Positions 18,377-31,511 of a stretch of 64,000 nt of DNA are shown here, piece after piece. The notes beneath the pieces were generated by a model. It saw only the letters and a list, made by a program, of their open reading frames with translations, was not told the DNA's origin and searched no databases. The first letter of the stretch is position 1. Every line of letters starts with the position of its first letter. The position numbers and the translations under genes were made by a program. This DNA comes from Alteromonas sp. KUL49 (GTDB lineage: Bacteria; Pseudomonadota; Gammaproteobacteria; Enterobacterales; Alteromonadaceae), in contig NZ_BJKL01000006.1 of assembly GCF_006538345.1 (NCBI RefSeq), forward strand, positions 62,001 through 126,000, in the 5' to 3' direction.

Positions 18377-18431
18377 AACCACCGACACGCGGATTTTCAA
18401 TCCGCTGCTCTACCAACTGAGCTATCTGGGC
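18356..18431 (-). tRNA. tRNA-Phe (GAA)
   Basis: The 76-base minus-strand gene starts GCCCAGATAGCTCAGTTGG and ends CTGGGCACCA, so the acceptor stem pairs GCCCAGA with TCTGGGC and CCA is encoded. The anticodon loop TTGAAAA carries GAA, reading Phe codons, and GGTTCGATC forms the T loop. A terminator follows. The 3' end is duplicated downstream, which is typical of tRNA genes used as integration sites. Confidence 0.95.
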
Positions 18432-18579
18432 GAAACTGGTTAGCTTTCGAGGCGTTACCGCCTGTGCTGCTGTGGGTGCGTATTAAACGGATTTAGCAGT
18501 AACAAGTCAACCGTTTTTGTTGGTTTTTTTCGCTTTTGTTGCCGTTTGCACATTGTTTACGCAAAAACGCCTTTTTTGT

Positions 18580-18852
18580 CTAACTTTTAGGCGGTGTAAA
18601 GCCTTCGATAGTAGGCTCTATGCCTTCAAACAAGTAGGCTTCCATTTTTTCTTCAAGAAAGCTACGAGCCGTGGGATCCATCATATTAAGCTTATGCTCG
18701 TTAATTAGCATGGTTTGACGCTTCTGCCATTCTGCCCATGCTTCTTTCGAAATATTGTCGAAAATACGCTTACCTAACTCACCTGGATACAACTGAAAAT
18801 CTAGCCCATCTGCATCCTTCTGCAGGCGCTGACAAAATACCGTTCTGCTCAT
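18580..18852 (-). CDS. yggX: Probable Fe(2+)-trafficking protein YggX
   Basis: The 90-residue protein matches YggX in length and sequence, beginning [20 protein letters not shown] with the single conserved Cys7, then [21 protein letters not shown] and HKLNMMDP. In Enterobacteria YggX is a small cytosolic protein linked to iron handling and protection of labile Fe-S clusters from oxidation. It lies 32 bp downstream of mutY on the same strand, the same pairing as in E. coli, where MutY itself carries an oxidation-sensitive 4Fe-4S cluster. Confidence 0.95.
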   Translation of the reverse strand: MSRTVFCQRLQKDADGLDFQLYPGELGKRIFDNISKEAWAEWQKRQTMLINEHKLNMMDPTARSFLEEKMEAYLFEGIEPTIEGFTPPKS

Positions 18853-18884
18853 TTTTATTCCTCGCTTACGTTGCGCTGTGCATA

Positions 18885-19946
18885 TTACACAAGGTGCGCC
18901 AATTGCTGAATGATCTTTTTCGTTGGAGCCGCTAATCCAACCTCTATCGTATCGTTAACAAAGAACCACTGCCCTTGTTGTTCGTTAACGGCGGGTTTAG
19001 GTGGTTCAGCCAAGGTGGCAACAACCGGCGTTATATCTAAATGGAAGTGGCTAAAGGTATGGCGAAAGGTATCGAGTGTTGTAAGTTCGCCTATCACCAA
19101 GCCCCGATTTAACGCTAGTGCGTTTACATTGCTTATTTCGTTGGCTTCTACAAAACCGTATAAGCCGCCCCATATTCCTGTTTGCGGTCGCTGTTCTAAA
19201 TACACTTGCTGGCCAAACATTGGCACTATCATCAGGGTTTGTCGCTCAGGAATTGCTTTTTTGGGCTTTTTACCGGGGTACTCGCTTTGCATGCCCTGCG
19301 CAAATGCGATGCAGTCGTGTTTTAACGGGCACTCGTCACATTTTGGTTTGCTGCGTGTACATACCATAGCGCCAAGGTCCATCATTACCTGAGTGTAATG
19401 GTTACAGCGCTGTTCTGGGGTATTTTTTTCAGCCACGTCCCACAGTGCTTTTTCCACATTGGTTTTACCCGGCCAACCTTCAATAGCGTAGTAACGTGCC
19501 AGTACCCGTTTAACGTTACCATCTAAGATGGGATGCCGTTGCCCCATCGACAATGACAACACCGCACCAGCGGTTGAGCGACCAATTCCTGGTAGCGCAA
19601 TGGTATCGTCTATATTGGTTGGGAATACACCATTGTGCATTTCAACGATTTGCTTAGCGGCTTTGTGTAAGTTTCGGGCTCTGGCGTAATAACCTAGACC
19701 AGTCCAATGGTGAAGTACATCGTCTTGTTCTGCATTGGCTAGTGCTTCTACCGTAGGAAACGACGTCATGAAGCGCTCAAAATAGGGGATAACCGTAGTC
19801 ACCTGAGTTTGCTGCAGCATGATTTCAGAAATCCAAACTTTGTACGGCGTCACATCTTGCTGCCAAGGAAGATGCTTGCGCCCATGCTTGTCAAACCACG
19901 CCAATACGCGCTCAGCGAATGATGGGAAGTGTGTTTCTTGAGTCAT
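18885..19946 (-). CDS. mutY: Adenine DNA glycosylase MutY
   Basis: The 353-residue protein removes adenine mispaired with 8-oxoguanine in base excision repair. The N-terminal catalytic part shows [11 protein letters not shown] (with the catalytic Glu), a helix-hairpin-helix [12 protein letters not shown] and [13 protein letters not shown] with the catalytic Asp. The 4Fe-4S cluster loop is complete: [17 protein letters not shown]. The C-terminal NUDIX-like part recognises 8-oxoG ([23 protein letters not shown]). The length is normal. It heads an operon with yggX and is divergent from the alpha/beta hydrolase gene. Confidence 0.96.
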   Translation of the reverse strand: MTQETHFPSFAERVLAWFDKHGRKHLPWQQDVTPYKVWISEIMLQQTQVTTVIPYFERFMTSFPTVEALANAEQDDVLHHWTGLGYYARARNLHKAAKQIVEMHNGVFPTNIDDTIALPGIGRSTAGAVLSLSMGQRHPILDGNVKRVLARYYAIEGWPGKTNVEKALWDVAEKNTPEQRCNHYTQVMMDLGAMVCTRSKPKCDECPLKHDCIAFAQGMQSEYPGKKPKKAIPERQTLMIVPMFGQQVYLEQRPQTGIWGGLYGFVEANEISNVNALALNRGLVIGELTTLDTFRHTFSHFHLDITPVVATLAEPPKPAVNEQQGQWFFVNDTIEVGLAAPTKKIIQQLAHLV

Positions 19947-20044
19947 CTTTTTTGTATTTTTAGTTTACGCACACGGTCTTACGTACCGATTGAAGTAGGC
20001 GTATGTTAGCATAATTAGCAACTACTACGTTGATAGGAACGAAT

Positions 20045-20740
20045 GTGACCACTACGTCACCCATCATATTTTTCCCCGGTACATTGTGTGACGAGCGCAT
20101 TTGGTTACCCTTGTGGAAGTTACTACCGCACATTAATCGTCGATATGTTCCTCTGCAATGGGCGAATAGCCTCACCGATATGCTGGCACTGGCGAGTGAC
20201 AGAGTACTCCCTGACGAAAAGGTCCATCTTGTCGGATATTCTATGGGTGGCTTCGTAGCGTCGCGCTGGGCTGCGGACAACCCAGATAGAGTTGCTAGTA
20301 TTACCCTCATTGGTTACGACGCCGATGGATTGAATGACGTAGAAGTAAAGCAACGCAAAACCATTCTTAAACAACTCAAACACGGACAGTTCAATCTGTC
20401 GAACAAGCAATACTTAGCGCGCTTTGTAATGCCCAATCAACTCGACAATCCAAGTGTTGCCGGAGTCATTGCCGAGATGAATAAAGATTTGGGTAAAGGT
20501 ACCCTTGTCAGTCACATTGAATCTACAACGCCAAGACCATCTATGATTAGCGCATTAAAGGACGTAAAAGCGCCCATTACCGTCATTGGTGGCAACCACG
20601 ACCAAATAGCTCCTGCGGATGCGCTACGCCGCACTTATGCAAAAATACCCAATACATCGGTGCATATTTTAGAAGACGCTAGCCACATGATGCTGCTGGA
20701 ACATCCTGATTTAATTGCTAAACTGCTTGAAAGGTTGTGA
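20045..20740 (+). CDS. Alpha/beta-fold hydrolase
   Basis: The protein of about 231 residues has the oxyanion-hole region IIFFPGTLCDERIW, the nucleophile elbow G-Y-S-M-G-G, an acid region (VIGGNHDQIAP) and a terminal histidine (LEDASHMMLLEHP), so the Ser-Asp-His triad is complete. I chose the GTG at 20045, which has AGGA six bases upstream; a TTG at 20030 would add five residues but lacks a good site. The fold covers esterases, thioesterases and MenH-like lyases, and substrate cannot be told from sequence. It is divergent from mutY and precedes trmB. Confidence 0.75.
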   Translation: MTTTSPIIFFPGTLCDERIWLPLWKLLPHINRRYVPLQWANSLTDMLALASDRVLPDEKVHLVGYSMGGFVASRWAADNPDRVASITLIGYDADGLNDVEVKQRKTILKQLKHGQFNLSNKQYLARFVMPNQLDNPSVAGVIAEMNKDLGKGTLVSHIESTTPRPSMISALKDVKAPITVIGGNHDQIAPADALRRTYAKIPNTSVHILEDASHMMLLEHPDLIAKLLERL

Positions 20741-20846
20741 CGAATAATAGTTTATTGCGTATATAGTGCACAAAATTCGTTGCATATCACGTTATAGACT
20801 GGATAATGCGCCACCATTGAGTTTTAGGGGTATGAGGGCACTATTC

Positions 20847-21566
20847 ATGGGTCAATTTAAGAGTCAGGCAGAAGCCGAAGCAGCTGGTGTGTATATCAGC
20901 AAGGTAAAAAGCTATGTAAAGCGCGAAGGTCGCCTTACTAAAGGGCAAGCAAAATCCCTTGAAGACTTTTGGCCAACCATGGGTATCGACTACCAAAATG
21001 CACCACTAAACCTTGAAGAAACATACGGTCGCAGTGCACCGCAAGTCATTGAGATCGGTTTTGGTATGGGTAAATCTCTTGTCGAAATGGCCAGTGCCGC
21101 ACCAGAGAAAAACTTCTTGGGTATTGAGGTACACCGCCCTGGTGTAGGCGCATGCTTAGGAGATGCGGGAGAGCTTGGCTTAGAGAACTTGCGCGTTATG
21201 GAACACGACGCGGTTGAAGTGCTCAAGCATATGATCCCTGACGGTAGCGTGTCGCGTTTGCAACTGTTTTTCCCTGATCCTTGGCACAAAAAACGCCATC
21301 ACAAACGTCGTATCGTTCAAGCCGAGTTTGCAGAATTGGTGAAATCTAAACTGGCCATTGGCGGTTGTTTTCACATGGCAACTGACTGGGAGCCGTACGC
21401 TGAGCATATGGCAGAAGTCATGAATAATATCGACGGCTACACAAACCAAGCGGAAGAAGGCGACTATGTACCTCGCCCAGATTATCGTCCAATTACTAAG
21501 TTTGAAACTCGTGGTCAGAAGTTAGGTCACGGTGTTTGGGATCTCATTTACGAGCGCACAAAATGA
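20847..21566 (+). CDS. trmB: tRNA (guanine(46)-N7)-methyltransferase TrmB
   Basis: The protein methylates G46 in the variable loop of tRNAs using S-adenosylmethionine. It shows the AdoMet-binding motif [14 protein letters not shown], the [11 protein letters not shown] segment and the family hallmark [17 protein letters not shown], then [11 protein letters not shown] chose the ATG at 20847 (239 residues, GAGGG nine bases upstream); an ATG at 20832, also with a good AGGGG site, would add five residues. An ATGA overlap couples it to rsmC, another RNA methyltransferase gene. Confidence 0.94.
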   Translation: MGQFKSQAEAEAAGVYISKVKSYVKREGRLTKGQAKSLEDFWPTMGIDYQNAPLNLEETYGRSAPQVIEIGFGMGKSLVEMASAAPEKNFLGIEVHRPGVGACLGDAGELGLENLRVMEHDAVEVLKHMIPDGSVSRLQLFFPDPWHKKRHHKRRIVQAEFAELVKSKLAIGGCFHMATDWEPYAEHMAEVMNNIDGYTNQAEEGDYVPRPDYRPITKFETRGQKLGHGVWDLIYERTK

Positions 21567-22645
21567 TTTTATCGCCTCAGAATCAACTCTTAGAACGCAG
21601 CATGGACCTATTCGCCAATGGTGAATGGTTATTTGTGAATCCGTCGGATGCATATTTTCTCGACGAATTAAAAAGCAAAAGCATTGATGTTATGCACCAG
21701 TTCTTCGACATATTTTCTGAGAGCGTTCGCGTTGTTCCATCGATAAGCTACGACAGTAGAGATATTGCTGATAAGGGTTTTATAAGTGAACAAAAAGTGG
21801 GGTCTCATACTCACTATTTTGCCCCCTTTCTCACTACGCAGAATCAATACACCGACGTTATGATTTACCTGCCAAAGGCTAAATCCCATTTTCAAATGCT
21901 ACTTCGCATGGCTGCGGGTACATTGAAAGAGAACGGTAGAATTCACGTTGTTGGCGAAAACAAAGGCGGTATTAAGAGCGCAGCTAAGTTAATGCAGCAC
22001 TTAGGACCAACGCAGAAAATTGATTCTGCTCGCCACTGTAGCTTGCTAACAACTCAGCTTTCTGGTGAACACCTTGCGTTTAATCCGGACGACTGGACAG
22101 AAACACTCACCTACGAAGTTGAAGACACCAGCTGGCCTGTCGTGTCCATACCTGGTGTATTTAGTCATGGTGAGCTAGACGCTGGCACCAAGCTACTGTT
22201 AGAAAAGCACACTTCTAACCTCACTGGTAAGGTGATGGACTTTGCCTGTGGCGCAGGGGTTATTGGCAGCTACTTGATGACTCGCTATCCTCACTTGAAG
22301 CTCGCCTTGCTTGATGTAAGTGCGTTGGCTATTTACACATCAGCTATGACGCTCAAGGCAAACAATTTAAATGCCCAGCTGATTGCAGCCAATGGTTTGC
22401 ATGGCGTCGAAACCAAGGTGAATCACATTGTGACCAACCCACCGTTCCACACGGGAATAAAAACCGACTACACAATCACTAAGCGATTTATTGAGGATGC
22501 GCGACGTTTATTGCATTCCAACGGCTCGCTACAAATGGTTGCTAACCGCTTTTTACCCTACCCTGGATTGTTGTCAGAACATTTCTCAAAAGTGCTAACT
22601 ACTGCGCAGACCACACAATTTTCTCTATATCATACCTCTTTCTAA
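21563..22645 (+). CDS. rsmC: 16S rRNA (guanine(1207)-N2)-methyltransferase RsmC
   Basis: The 360-residue protein has the two-domain layout of RsmC: a degenerate N-terminal methyltransferase-like domain (from [17 protein letters not shown]) and a catalytic C-terminal domain with AdoMet motif [16 protein letters not shown] and the N-P-P-F-H-T-G motif typical of exocyclic amine methylation. It modifies G1207 of 16S rRNA in 30S subunits. The ATG at 21563 overlaps the trmB stop (ATGA), which decides the start. Confidence 0.93.
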   Translation: MILSPQNQLLERSMDLFANGEWLFVNPSDAYFLDELKSKSIDVMHQFFDIFSESVRVVPSISYDSRDIADKGFISEQKVGSHTHYFAPFLTTQNQYTDVMIYLPKAKSHFQMLLRMAAGTLKENGRIHVVGENKGGIKSAAKLMQHLGPTQKIDSARHCSLLTTQLSGEHLAFNPDDWTETLTYEVEDTSWPVVSIPGVFSHGELDAGTKLLLEKHTSNLTGKVMDFACGAGVIGSYLMTRYPHLKLALLDVSALAIYTSAMTLKANNLNAQLIAANGLHGVETKVNHIVTNPPFHTGIKTDYTITKRFIEDARRLLHSNGSLQMVANRFLPYPGLLSEHFSKVLTTAQTTQFSLYHTSF

Positions 22646-22779
22646 TAGCACCCAGCTTAATCTCTGTGCTAACGTAACCGTAAGAGTAGTGTGGCGGGTA
22701 ACTGGCTCGTCACTATAGGTTTATGCGTACAGAGTTTCGCTTTTCTTGTAGAAGGCATTACAAGTAAAAAGGTGTAGTT

Positions 22780-24213
22780 ATGAACATAGTGTTTGCTATT
22801 TCGGAAGTTGAAGAGTTGGTGAAGACCGGTGGTCTGGCAGATGTAGGAAAAGCGCTGCCATTGGCACTGCATAATGCAGGTGAAGACGTAGCCATCGTCA
22901 TGCCGTACTACAAAACCATAGCAGAGGAATACAATCTCCCCCCTTTGTGCGACCGCCAAACTCTATTTACAGAAGGTAAGGTCTACCATTTCGACATTCG
23001 CGAACTCAATTGGCACGGTATCAGTGTTTACTTTGTCGATTATCCTGAGTACTTCCAGCGTGATGGTTTGTACGCTAGTGCATTCGACGCTTACGAAGAC
23101 AACGGCGAACGTTTCAGCTTTTTCAGCGGTGCGGTGCTACATACCTTGCAAACCCTAGAGCGTCGCCCAGATGTTATTCACTGTCACGACTGGCATACCG
23201 CAATGTTGCCGTTTTTAATGACCCATGAGCGTTCAGGTTACTTTGCGTCAACGCGTTCAGTGTTCACTATCCACAATGCAGCGTTTCAAGGTGTACACAA
23301 GGTCGAGCAAATTCCCTATTTACGCCACCACCCCGAGATTTTCTCGCAAGTACACGGCGGCTACATCAATATGCTGCAGTCAGGTATTGAGTTTGCCACT
23401 AAGGTCACTACGGTAAGTCCTAACTATGCCCAAGAGCTGCTAACAGATTTAGGCAGTCATGGTCTCCACGACCGTCTGGTTATGAGAAGCGCAGACTTGT
23501 CGGGTATTTTGAACGGTTGTGATTACACTCAATGGAATCCTAAAACGGATGCGTTCCTTCCAGTGGGTTACGACGCGGAAAGCTTTGAAGGTAAAGCGGA
23601 ATGTAAAGCCGCATTGCAAAAGCGTGTTGATCTTCCACTAATGCCCCAAGTCCCACTGATTGGTATGGTATGTCGACTTACCGAGCAAAAAGGCTTTGGG
23701 TACATACTGCCCATCTTAGATGATTTAATGCAGCACAATATTCAAATAGCTATTGTGGGTACTGGTGATCCTAAAGTGTGTATGGACTTGGGTGAGTACG
23801 CGCAAAATCACAGTGATAAATTCGCCTTTGTGAATGGCTTTAGCTCTGAACACGCACACTTAATTGAAGCAGGTGCAGACTTCTTCCTCATGCCGTCACA
23901 GTTTGAGCCGTGTGGTCTGAACCAGATGTACAGTCTAGCTTATGGCACTGTGCCGATTGTGCGTGCCGTAGGTGGCTTAAAAGACACGGTCATAGATTTA
24001 ACACAAAGTGACGCTCCCACAGGTTTCACGTTTTACGACCCTACACCTTATGCACTGTTGTCGTGTATTCGTCGAGCGTTGTTGTTTTACTATGAGCACC
24101 CTGATCAGTTTAGAGAGATGCAACTACGGGGTATGCATACTAGATTTACATGGGAAGCCGCTGCAAATAGCTATACGCAACTGTATTTATCTATGATGGT
24201 GGAAACCGAGTAA
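22780..24213 (+). CDS. glgA: Glycogen synthase GlgA
   Basis: The 477-residue GT5 enzyme adds glucose from ADP-glucose to growing alpha-1,4-glucan. The N-terminus has the ADP-glucose-binding loop as VKTGGLADVGKALP, and later motifs include VIHCHDWHTAMLP, GMVCRLTEQKGFGY and the GT-B signature PSQFEPCGLNQMYSLAYGTVPIVRAVGGLKDTV spread through the C-terminal Rossmann domain. An AAGGTG site precedes the ATG. No glgB, glgC or glgP lies nearby, so it is separated from other glycogen genes, as in some Alteromonadaceae. Confidence 0.94.
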   Translation: MNIVFAISEVEELVKTGGLADVGKALPLALHNAGEDVAIVMPYYKTIAEEYNLPPLCDRQTLFTEGKVYHFDIRELNWHGISVYFVDYPEYFQRDGLYASAFDAYEDNGERFSFFSGAVLHTLQTLERRPDVIHCHDWHTAMLPFLMTHERSGYFASTRSVFTIHNAAFQGVHKVEQIPYLRHHPEIFSQVHGGYINMLQSGIEFATKVTTVSPNYAQELLTDLGSHGLHDRLVMRSADLSGILNGCDYTQWNPKTDAFLPVGYDAESFEGKAECKAALQKRVDLPLMPQVPLIGMVCRLTEQKGFGYILPILDDLMQHNIQIAIVGTGDPKVCMDLGEYAQNHSDKFAFVNGFSSEHAHLIEAGADFFLMPSQFEPCGLNQMYSLAYGTVPIVRAVGGLKDTVIDLTQSDAPTGFTFYDPTPYALLSCIRRALLFYYEHPDQFREMQLRGMHTRFTWEAAANSYTQLYLSMMVETE

Positions 24214-24291
24214 ATTAGGTACTACTTTCCTTTTAGGACGGAATGATACACTATGAGCTAGGACGCCGATGTTGTGCATTTGAAGGTATAA

Positions 24292-25934
24292 ATGACAGAA
24301 AAAACGGTACGACTTTCAATAAAGAGCCTTTTCCTCTGGGTGGTTATGAGTATTGCCATGGTATCCCTTGGGGTGTCAGCTATACTTTCAATCTATTCAC
24401 AGGTGAATATTTACGAAGAAGAGCTCGAGTCTAATGTGCTAATGCTAGGTAAGCTCATTGGCGCAAATTCGGTTCCGTTTATCGCCACCAATTCTCCCAG
24501 TAACCTCGAAGAACGAATGAACAGCTTGGCTACCACACAGCAAGTTCTCAACGTTCATGTATACCGAATTAATACCGATGATGAGTCGGTGAATCACTTC
24601 GCTTACTACAATAAAGACGGCCGTTTGCTCATTGCTAGTCAAACCCACCGTTTACTCGAATTAAAAGATAACCCGACGATTGATGACGGTGGTGATTACG
24701 TGGAGGTCACTCACCAAATTGTTGATTTGGAAACGGGAACGCCTGTAGGTTGGGTGTACTTGCGATTTTCTACAGTGAGCTATAACAGCGTTGTCGTAAA
24801 ATCTATTGCACTTACGCTCTCAGTCATGGTGCTTTTGGCGGTGTTGTGCTTTTTGCTAGCATTGAGATTGCAAAAAGTAGTTACAGCGCCAATCGAGCAA
24901 CTTGCTCGTTTTCTACAAAAAACATCAAGAGAGAGAAATTACAGCGCCCGCACCGATATTGCAGGCGTGAAAGAAATAGGTATATTGTCTGACGCCGTTA
25001 ACGTGATGATGTCGCGCATACAAGACTACATTCAAAAACAACAAGAGGCTGAAGCTAACCACAAGGCGTTGAACGCTAGTCTTGAAGAGATTGTTAGTGA
25101 GCGCACAATTGCACTGAAAGACGCCAACCAAGAGCTAATCCAAACCTTGGAAAAGCTTCACCAGTTCCAACGTCAAATGGTGCAAAATGAAAAAATGGCG
25201 TCCCTCGGCGATATGGTGGCGGGCGTAGCACATGAGGTTAATACCCCGATCGGCCTAGGTGTAACAGCGTCAACCATGATGCTTGACCGTTTAAAAACGG
25301 TACAGGACGATTACGACAATAAGCGACTCAAGGCCAGCGGCTTAAAACGCTTTTTCGACGAGAGTAATGAAAACCTCAACATCATTTATCGCAATCTAAA
25401 TCGCGCAGCAGAGCTAATCTCAAGTTTCAAACAAGTTGCCGTAGACCAATCAAGCGAGTCCAGTCGTACATTTTGTTTTGCTCAGTTAGTTAACGAGATA
25501 CTACTGTCGTTGCAGCCTCGACTTAAAAAGCTCTCTCATGAGGTTACCGTGGATTGTGACCAAACGTTAACGGTACAAACCAAAGCGGGCCCCATTAATC
25601 AAATCCTTATCAATTTGATTATGAACTCGCTTATTCACGGTTTTGAAGGAATTGAAAACGGGCAAATATCTATTTCTGCCGAATTGGTAACGTCAAACAA
25701 ATTGAAACTAGTTTATAGAGATAATGGAAAGGGTATTCCTCCAACGATTAGAAAAAAATATTCGACCCATTTGTCACCACAAAACGTGGACAAGGTGGCT
25801 CTGGCCTGGGTATGCACTTAGTGTATAACTTAGTGACTCAAGGGTTGAATGGCTCAATATCATTGTCGAGCGAAGAAGGCCAAGGCGTGGAATTTGTCAT
25901 TATTTTTCCAGTAAAGCCTGCAAATTCGAAATAA
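24292..25934 (+). pseudogene. CHASE8-like/HAMP sensor histidine kinase, frameshifted at an A7 tract
   Basis: The ATG at 24292 follows GAAGG. Domains read in order: membrane helix about 10-31, periplasmic CHASE8-like sensor (NIYEEELESNVLMLGKLIG onward), helix about 170-193, HAMP, a coiled coil, the dimerisation/phosphoacceptor motif GDMVAGVAHEVNTP with His314, and ATPase N box (INLIMNSLIHGF) and G1 box (YRDNGKGIPP). After the A7 run at 25752-25758 the frame is lost and stops at 25821. The next frame continues the kinase perfectly (IFDPFVTTKRGQGGSGLGMHLV, the G2 box) to 25934, giving about 547 residues. One missing A explains it; A-AAA-AAA is also a possible -1 slippage site. It lies 158 bp upstream of arcA, but is not ArcB-like: it lacks receiver and Hpt domains. 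Confidence 0.82.
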
Positions 25935-26092
25935 AAGTGGCTAAACTATTGAACTTTGCTTGATTTTTATTGGCTAAAACCCCATAAAAGAATGAATTGA
26001 TATTCAATAATTGCTTGCAAACAAGGTCACGAATATTAATATTTAAACAGCAGACAGCTTAAACCGATTGAATATAAAGAGTGTAGAACACC

Positions 26093-26800
26093 ATGCAAAC
26101 ACCAAATGTGTTAATTGTTGAAGATGAAGTAGTAACGCGTACCACGCTGAAAAGTTTGTTTGAGGCCGAGGGATACAGTGTATTCGAAGCTGAAAACGGC
26201 GATCAAATGCATGACTTCTTTGAAAACCACTCTATCAATCTGGTTATCATGGATATTAACTTACCAGGCAAAAACGGTTTGATTTTGGCTCGTGAAGTTC
26301 GTGACCGCAAAAACGTAGGGCTTATCTTCCTTACAGGCCGTGACAACGACGTCGACCGTATCCTTGGTCTTGAAATCGGTGCAGATGATTATCTGACTAA
26401 GCCGTTCAACCCTCGCGAACTGACTATTCGTGCACGCAACCTTCTTGCTCGTACTACTAGCTCAGCTGAAGACGACGACTTACCGAGTCGCGTTAACTTT
26501 AACGGTTGGATCTTGGATGGCGACAGCCGTTCATTGATTTCTCCTTCAGGTAAGGAATTCCGTCTACCTCGTAGTGAATTCCGTGCGCTTCACTTGTTCT
26601 TGAGCAACCCAGGTAAAATTCTTACTCGTGAACAGTTAATTATGGAAATGACAGGCCGTGAACTTCGCCCGAATGACCGTACTGTTGACGTAACTATCCG
26701 CCGTATTCGTAAGCACTTCGAATCAGAACCAACTGATGAAGAGTTGATTGTAACTATTCACGGCGAAGGTTACCGCTTCTGTGGTGCAGTAGACGGTTAA
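26093..26800 (+). CDS. arcA: Aerobic respiration control response regulator ArcA
   Basis: The 235-residue OmpR-family regulator matches E. coli ArcA closely along its length: [20 protein letters not shown], receiver Asp54 in [13 protein letters not shown], Lys in [19 protein letters not shown], and C-terminal winged helix ending [15 protein letters not shown]...[11 protein letters not shown]. In Enterobacteria ArcA, phosphorylated by ArcB under reducing conditions, represses respiratory and TCA genes. Its usual partner ArcB is not in this window. An intrinsic terminator follows at 26823-26850. The upstream sensor kinase could be a local partner, but ArcA genes are commonly unlinked to a kinase. 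Confidence 0.95.
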   Translation: MQTPNVLIVEDEVVTRTTLKSLFEAEGYSVFEAENGDQMHDFFENHSINLVIMDINLPGKNGLILAREVRDRKNVGLIFLTGRDNDVDRILGLEIGADDYLTKPFNPRELTIRARNLLARTTSSAEDDDLPSRVNFNGWILDGDSRSLISPSGKEFRLPRSEFRALHLFLSNPGKILTREQLIMEMTGRELRPNDRTVDVTIRRIRKHFESEPTDEELIVTIHGEGYRFCGAVDG

Positions 26801-26822
26801 TAGTCGCTGATACTAAATCATT

Positions 26823-26850
26823 AAAAAAGCCGCTCATCGAGCGGCTTTTT
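26823..26850. terminator. Bidirectional terminator between arcA and lacZ
   Basis: GCCGCTC-ATC-GAGCGGC forms a seven-base-pair stem flanked by A6 and T5, so it can terminate arcA on the plus strand and lacZ on the minus strand. The two genes converge here. Confidence 0.9.
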
Positions 26851-26866
26851 CATTCTAGTTTCTTAC

Positions 26867-29977
<3,111 letters not shown>

Positions 29978-30064
29978 TTAGGGCGGTTTATAACGGCAAA
30001 TATAGCCAATTACAGGAATTTCACTTATGCTTAACACTCTCTTTTATTTATCCAAAACTATCAT

Positions 30065-30928
30065 ATGGCGTTGAATCGAGAATTTAGAGACATAGTTAAT
30101 ATTGGCCCACACTGCCATGAACGCTTTATAGACAGTACAAATACCCCAGAAATTAAAGCGTTAGATATTGAGCTAGCGGGATGCTCTAATTTATCTGGAA
30201 CTTATCAAGTCGCACGAGTAACGCCGCCAAACCATACGATATTCTATACCCTATCTGGCGAAGGCTGCGTGTTTACTCCACAAGATAAACTTGCTCTACC
30301 AAAACACAGTTTAGTGTTACTCCCTGCCGACCAAAGCTTTGAGGTGCGAATTACCGCTGAGCATTGGGATATCATTTGGCTTAATTTAACCAACAGCCCC
30401 CGCTGGCAACACTTGCGAACACCTTCCGCACAGCTAAAGAGCAATGTTGATTTAGCGAGTGTGCACCACGCCATGGAGCTTCTGTACCTAGAAAGTGATG
30501 GTCATAGACGTGAAGGCGTAATTCCAATTATTCAGCATCACTTACGTAGTGTGGTGTCACAGGAGGCAAACGTACAGCAAGCGCGTATTGATGTGTTGTT
30601 CAGTGAAGTAGAAAAGCAACTGCAGTTTGATTGGACCGTCGATATTATGGCACAGCGAGCACATTACTCTGCACCACATCTTCACCGGCTATGCCTAGAA
30701 AAATATGGAAGGAGCCCCATTCAGCAAGTCATCCACTTGAGAATGATTCGGGCCAAAAACCTGCTTGAGAACACTCAATGGCCAGTAGCGCATATCGCCC
30801 ATTATGTTGGCTACACGAGTGTATTTACTTTTTCCAAGCGATTTAAAAAGTCAGTCGGTGTATCACCTACGGACTACCGGCTCAGCACTATAAACTCCAA
30901 TGACATGCAAAATACAAAGGTAGGCTAG
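30065..30928 (+). CDS. AraC-family transcriptional regulator, probably of lacZ
   Basis: The 287-residue protein has an N-terminal cupin-like sensor (TIFYTLSGEGCVFTPQDKLALPKHSLVLLPADQ) and a C-terminal double helix-turn-helix from about residue 190 (WTVDIMAQRAHYSAPHLHRLCLEKYG, then WPVAHIAHYVGYTSVFTFSKRFKKSVGVSPTDYR). AraC regulators of this shape bind a sugar and activate a neighbouring catabolic gene. Divergence from lacZ across a 102-bp gap makes lacZ the likely target and a beta-galactoside or galactose the likely ligand. It converges with def, 16 bp away. Confidence 0.85.
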   Translation: MALNREFRDIVNIGPHCHERFIDSTNTPEIKALDIELAGCSNLSGTYQVARVTPPNHTIFYTLSGEGCVFTPQDKLALPKHSLVLLPADQSFEVRITAEHWDIIWLNLTNSPRWQHLRTPSAQLKSNVDLASVHHAMELLYLESDGHRREGVIPIIQHHLRSVVSQEANVQQARIDVLFSEVEKQLQFDWTVDIMAQRAHYSAPHLHRLCLEKYGRSPIQQVIHLRMIRAKNLLENTQWPVAHIAHYVGYTSVFTFSKRFKKSVGVSPTDYRLSTINSNDMQNTKVG

Positions 30929-30944
30929 ATGTGTGGATGCGTGA

Positions 30945-31484
30945 CTATGCCTTTTTATATGCTGGCTGACCAAACTTTTTCAGCCAAACATCATTGGCCA
31001 TAACGTCGCTTGCACTGTCAATATGGTCTAGCCAGGTTTTACCAATCAGGTGGTCATATTCATGCAAGAATACCCGCGCAACAAAGCCCTCAAGTTTTAT
31101 TTCATGCCGGTTTCCGGTGATATCTTGATAGCTAATATCAGCCCAAACCGGTCGTGACACTTTGCCTCTTAACCCGGGCACCGATAAGCAACCTTCCCAT
31201 TCTTTAGCAACCTGATCACTTTGCGCAATAATGGTAGGGTTAATTAATAGTAAGGGGGACATTTCAGGCGCATCGGGGTAACGGGCATTAGGCCGTGATG
31301 CCACGTACATAATTGCACGTGGATCAAACACCTGAGGCGCGGCAATACCGATCCCTTCTGCACGTAACATAGTTTCTAAAAGGGCATCGCAAAACGCTGC
31401 TAATTCCGCACTATCGAAATTTCCGGCCTTAACGGAGGTCGCGGGTGTTGCAAGAATTTCTTCACCAACTTGTGCAATGTCCAT
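30945..31484 (-). CDS. def: Peptide deformylase
   Basis: The 179-residue metalloenzyme removes the N-formyl group from nascent proteins. All three family motifs are present: GIGIAAPQV (motif 1), EGCLSVPG with the metal-binding Cys (motif 2) and FLHEYDHLIG (motif 3, HExxH) containing metal ligands and the catalytic Glu. The divergent sequence in comparison with the E. coli def-fmt enzyme, with the location away from fmt, suggests a second deformylase copy. It lies 27 bp downstream of pmbA on the same strand and may share its transcript. Confidence 0.93.
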   Translation of the reverse strand: MDIAQVGEEILATPATSVKAGNFDSAELAAFCDALLETMLRAEGIGIAAPQVFDPRAIMYVASRPNARYPDAPEMSPLLLINPTIIAQSDQVAKEWEGCLSVPGLRGKVSRPVWADISYQDITGNRHEIKLEGFVARVFLHEYDHLIGKTWLDHIDSASDVMANDVWLKKFGQPAYKKA

Positions 31485-31511
31485 TTTAATCTCTCAATTC
31501 CACCAACTAGC

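Noticed and set aside
18239..18496. A plus-strand ORF across the tRNA-Phe repeat
   Set aside because: It reads through the tRNA gene on the opposite strand and the duplicated terminator; the sequence is explained by RNA structure, not by a protein.
24292..26800. Sensor kinase plus arcA as a dedicated two-component operon
   Set aside because: The kinase lacks the ArcB hybrid domains, the gap is 158 bp, and ArcA is usually unlinked to its kinase, so cognate pairing is not supported.
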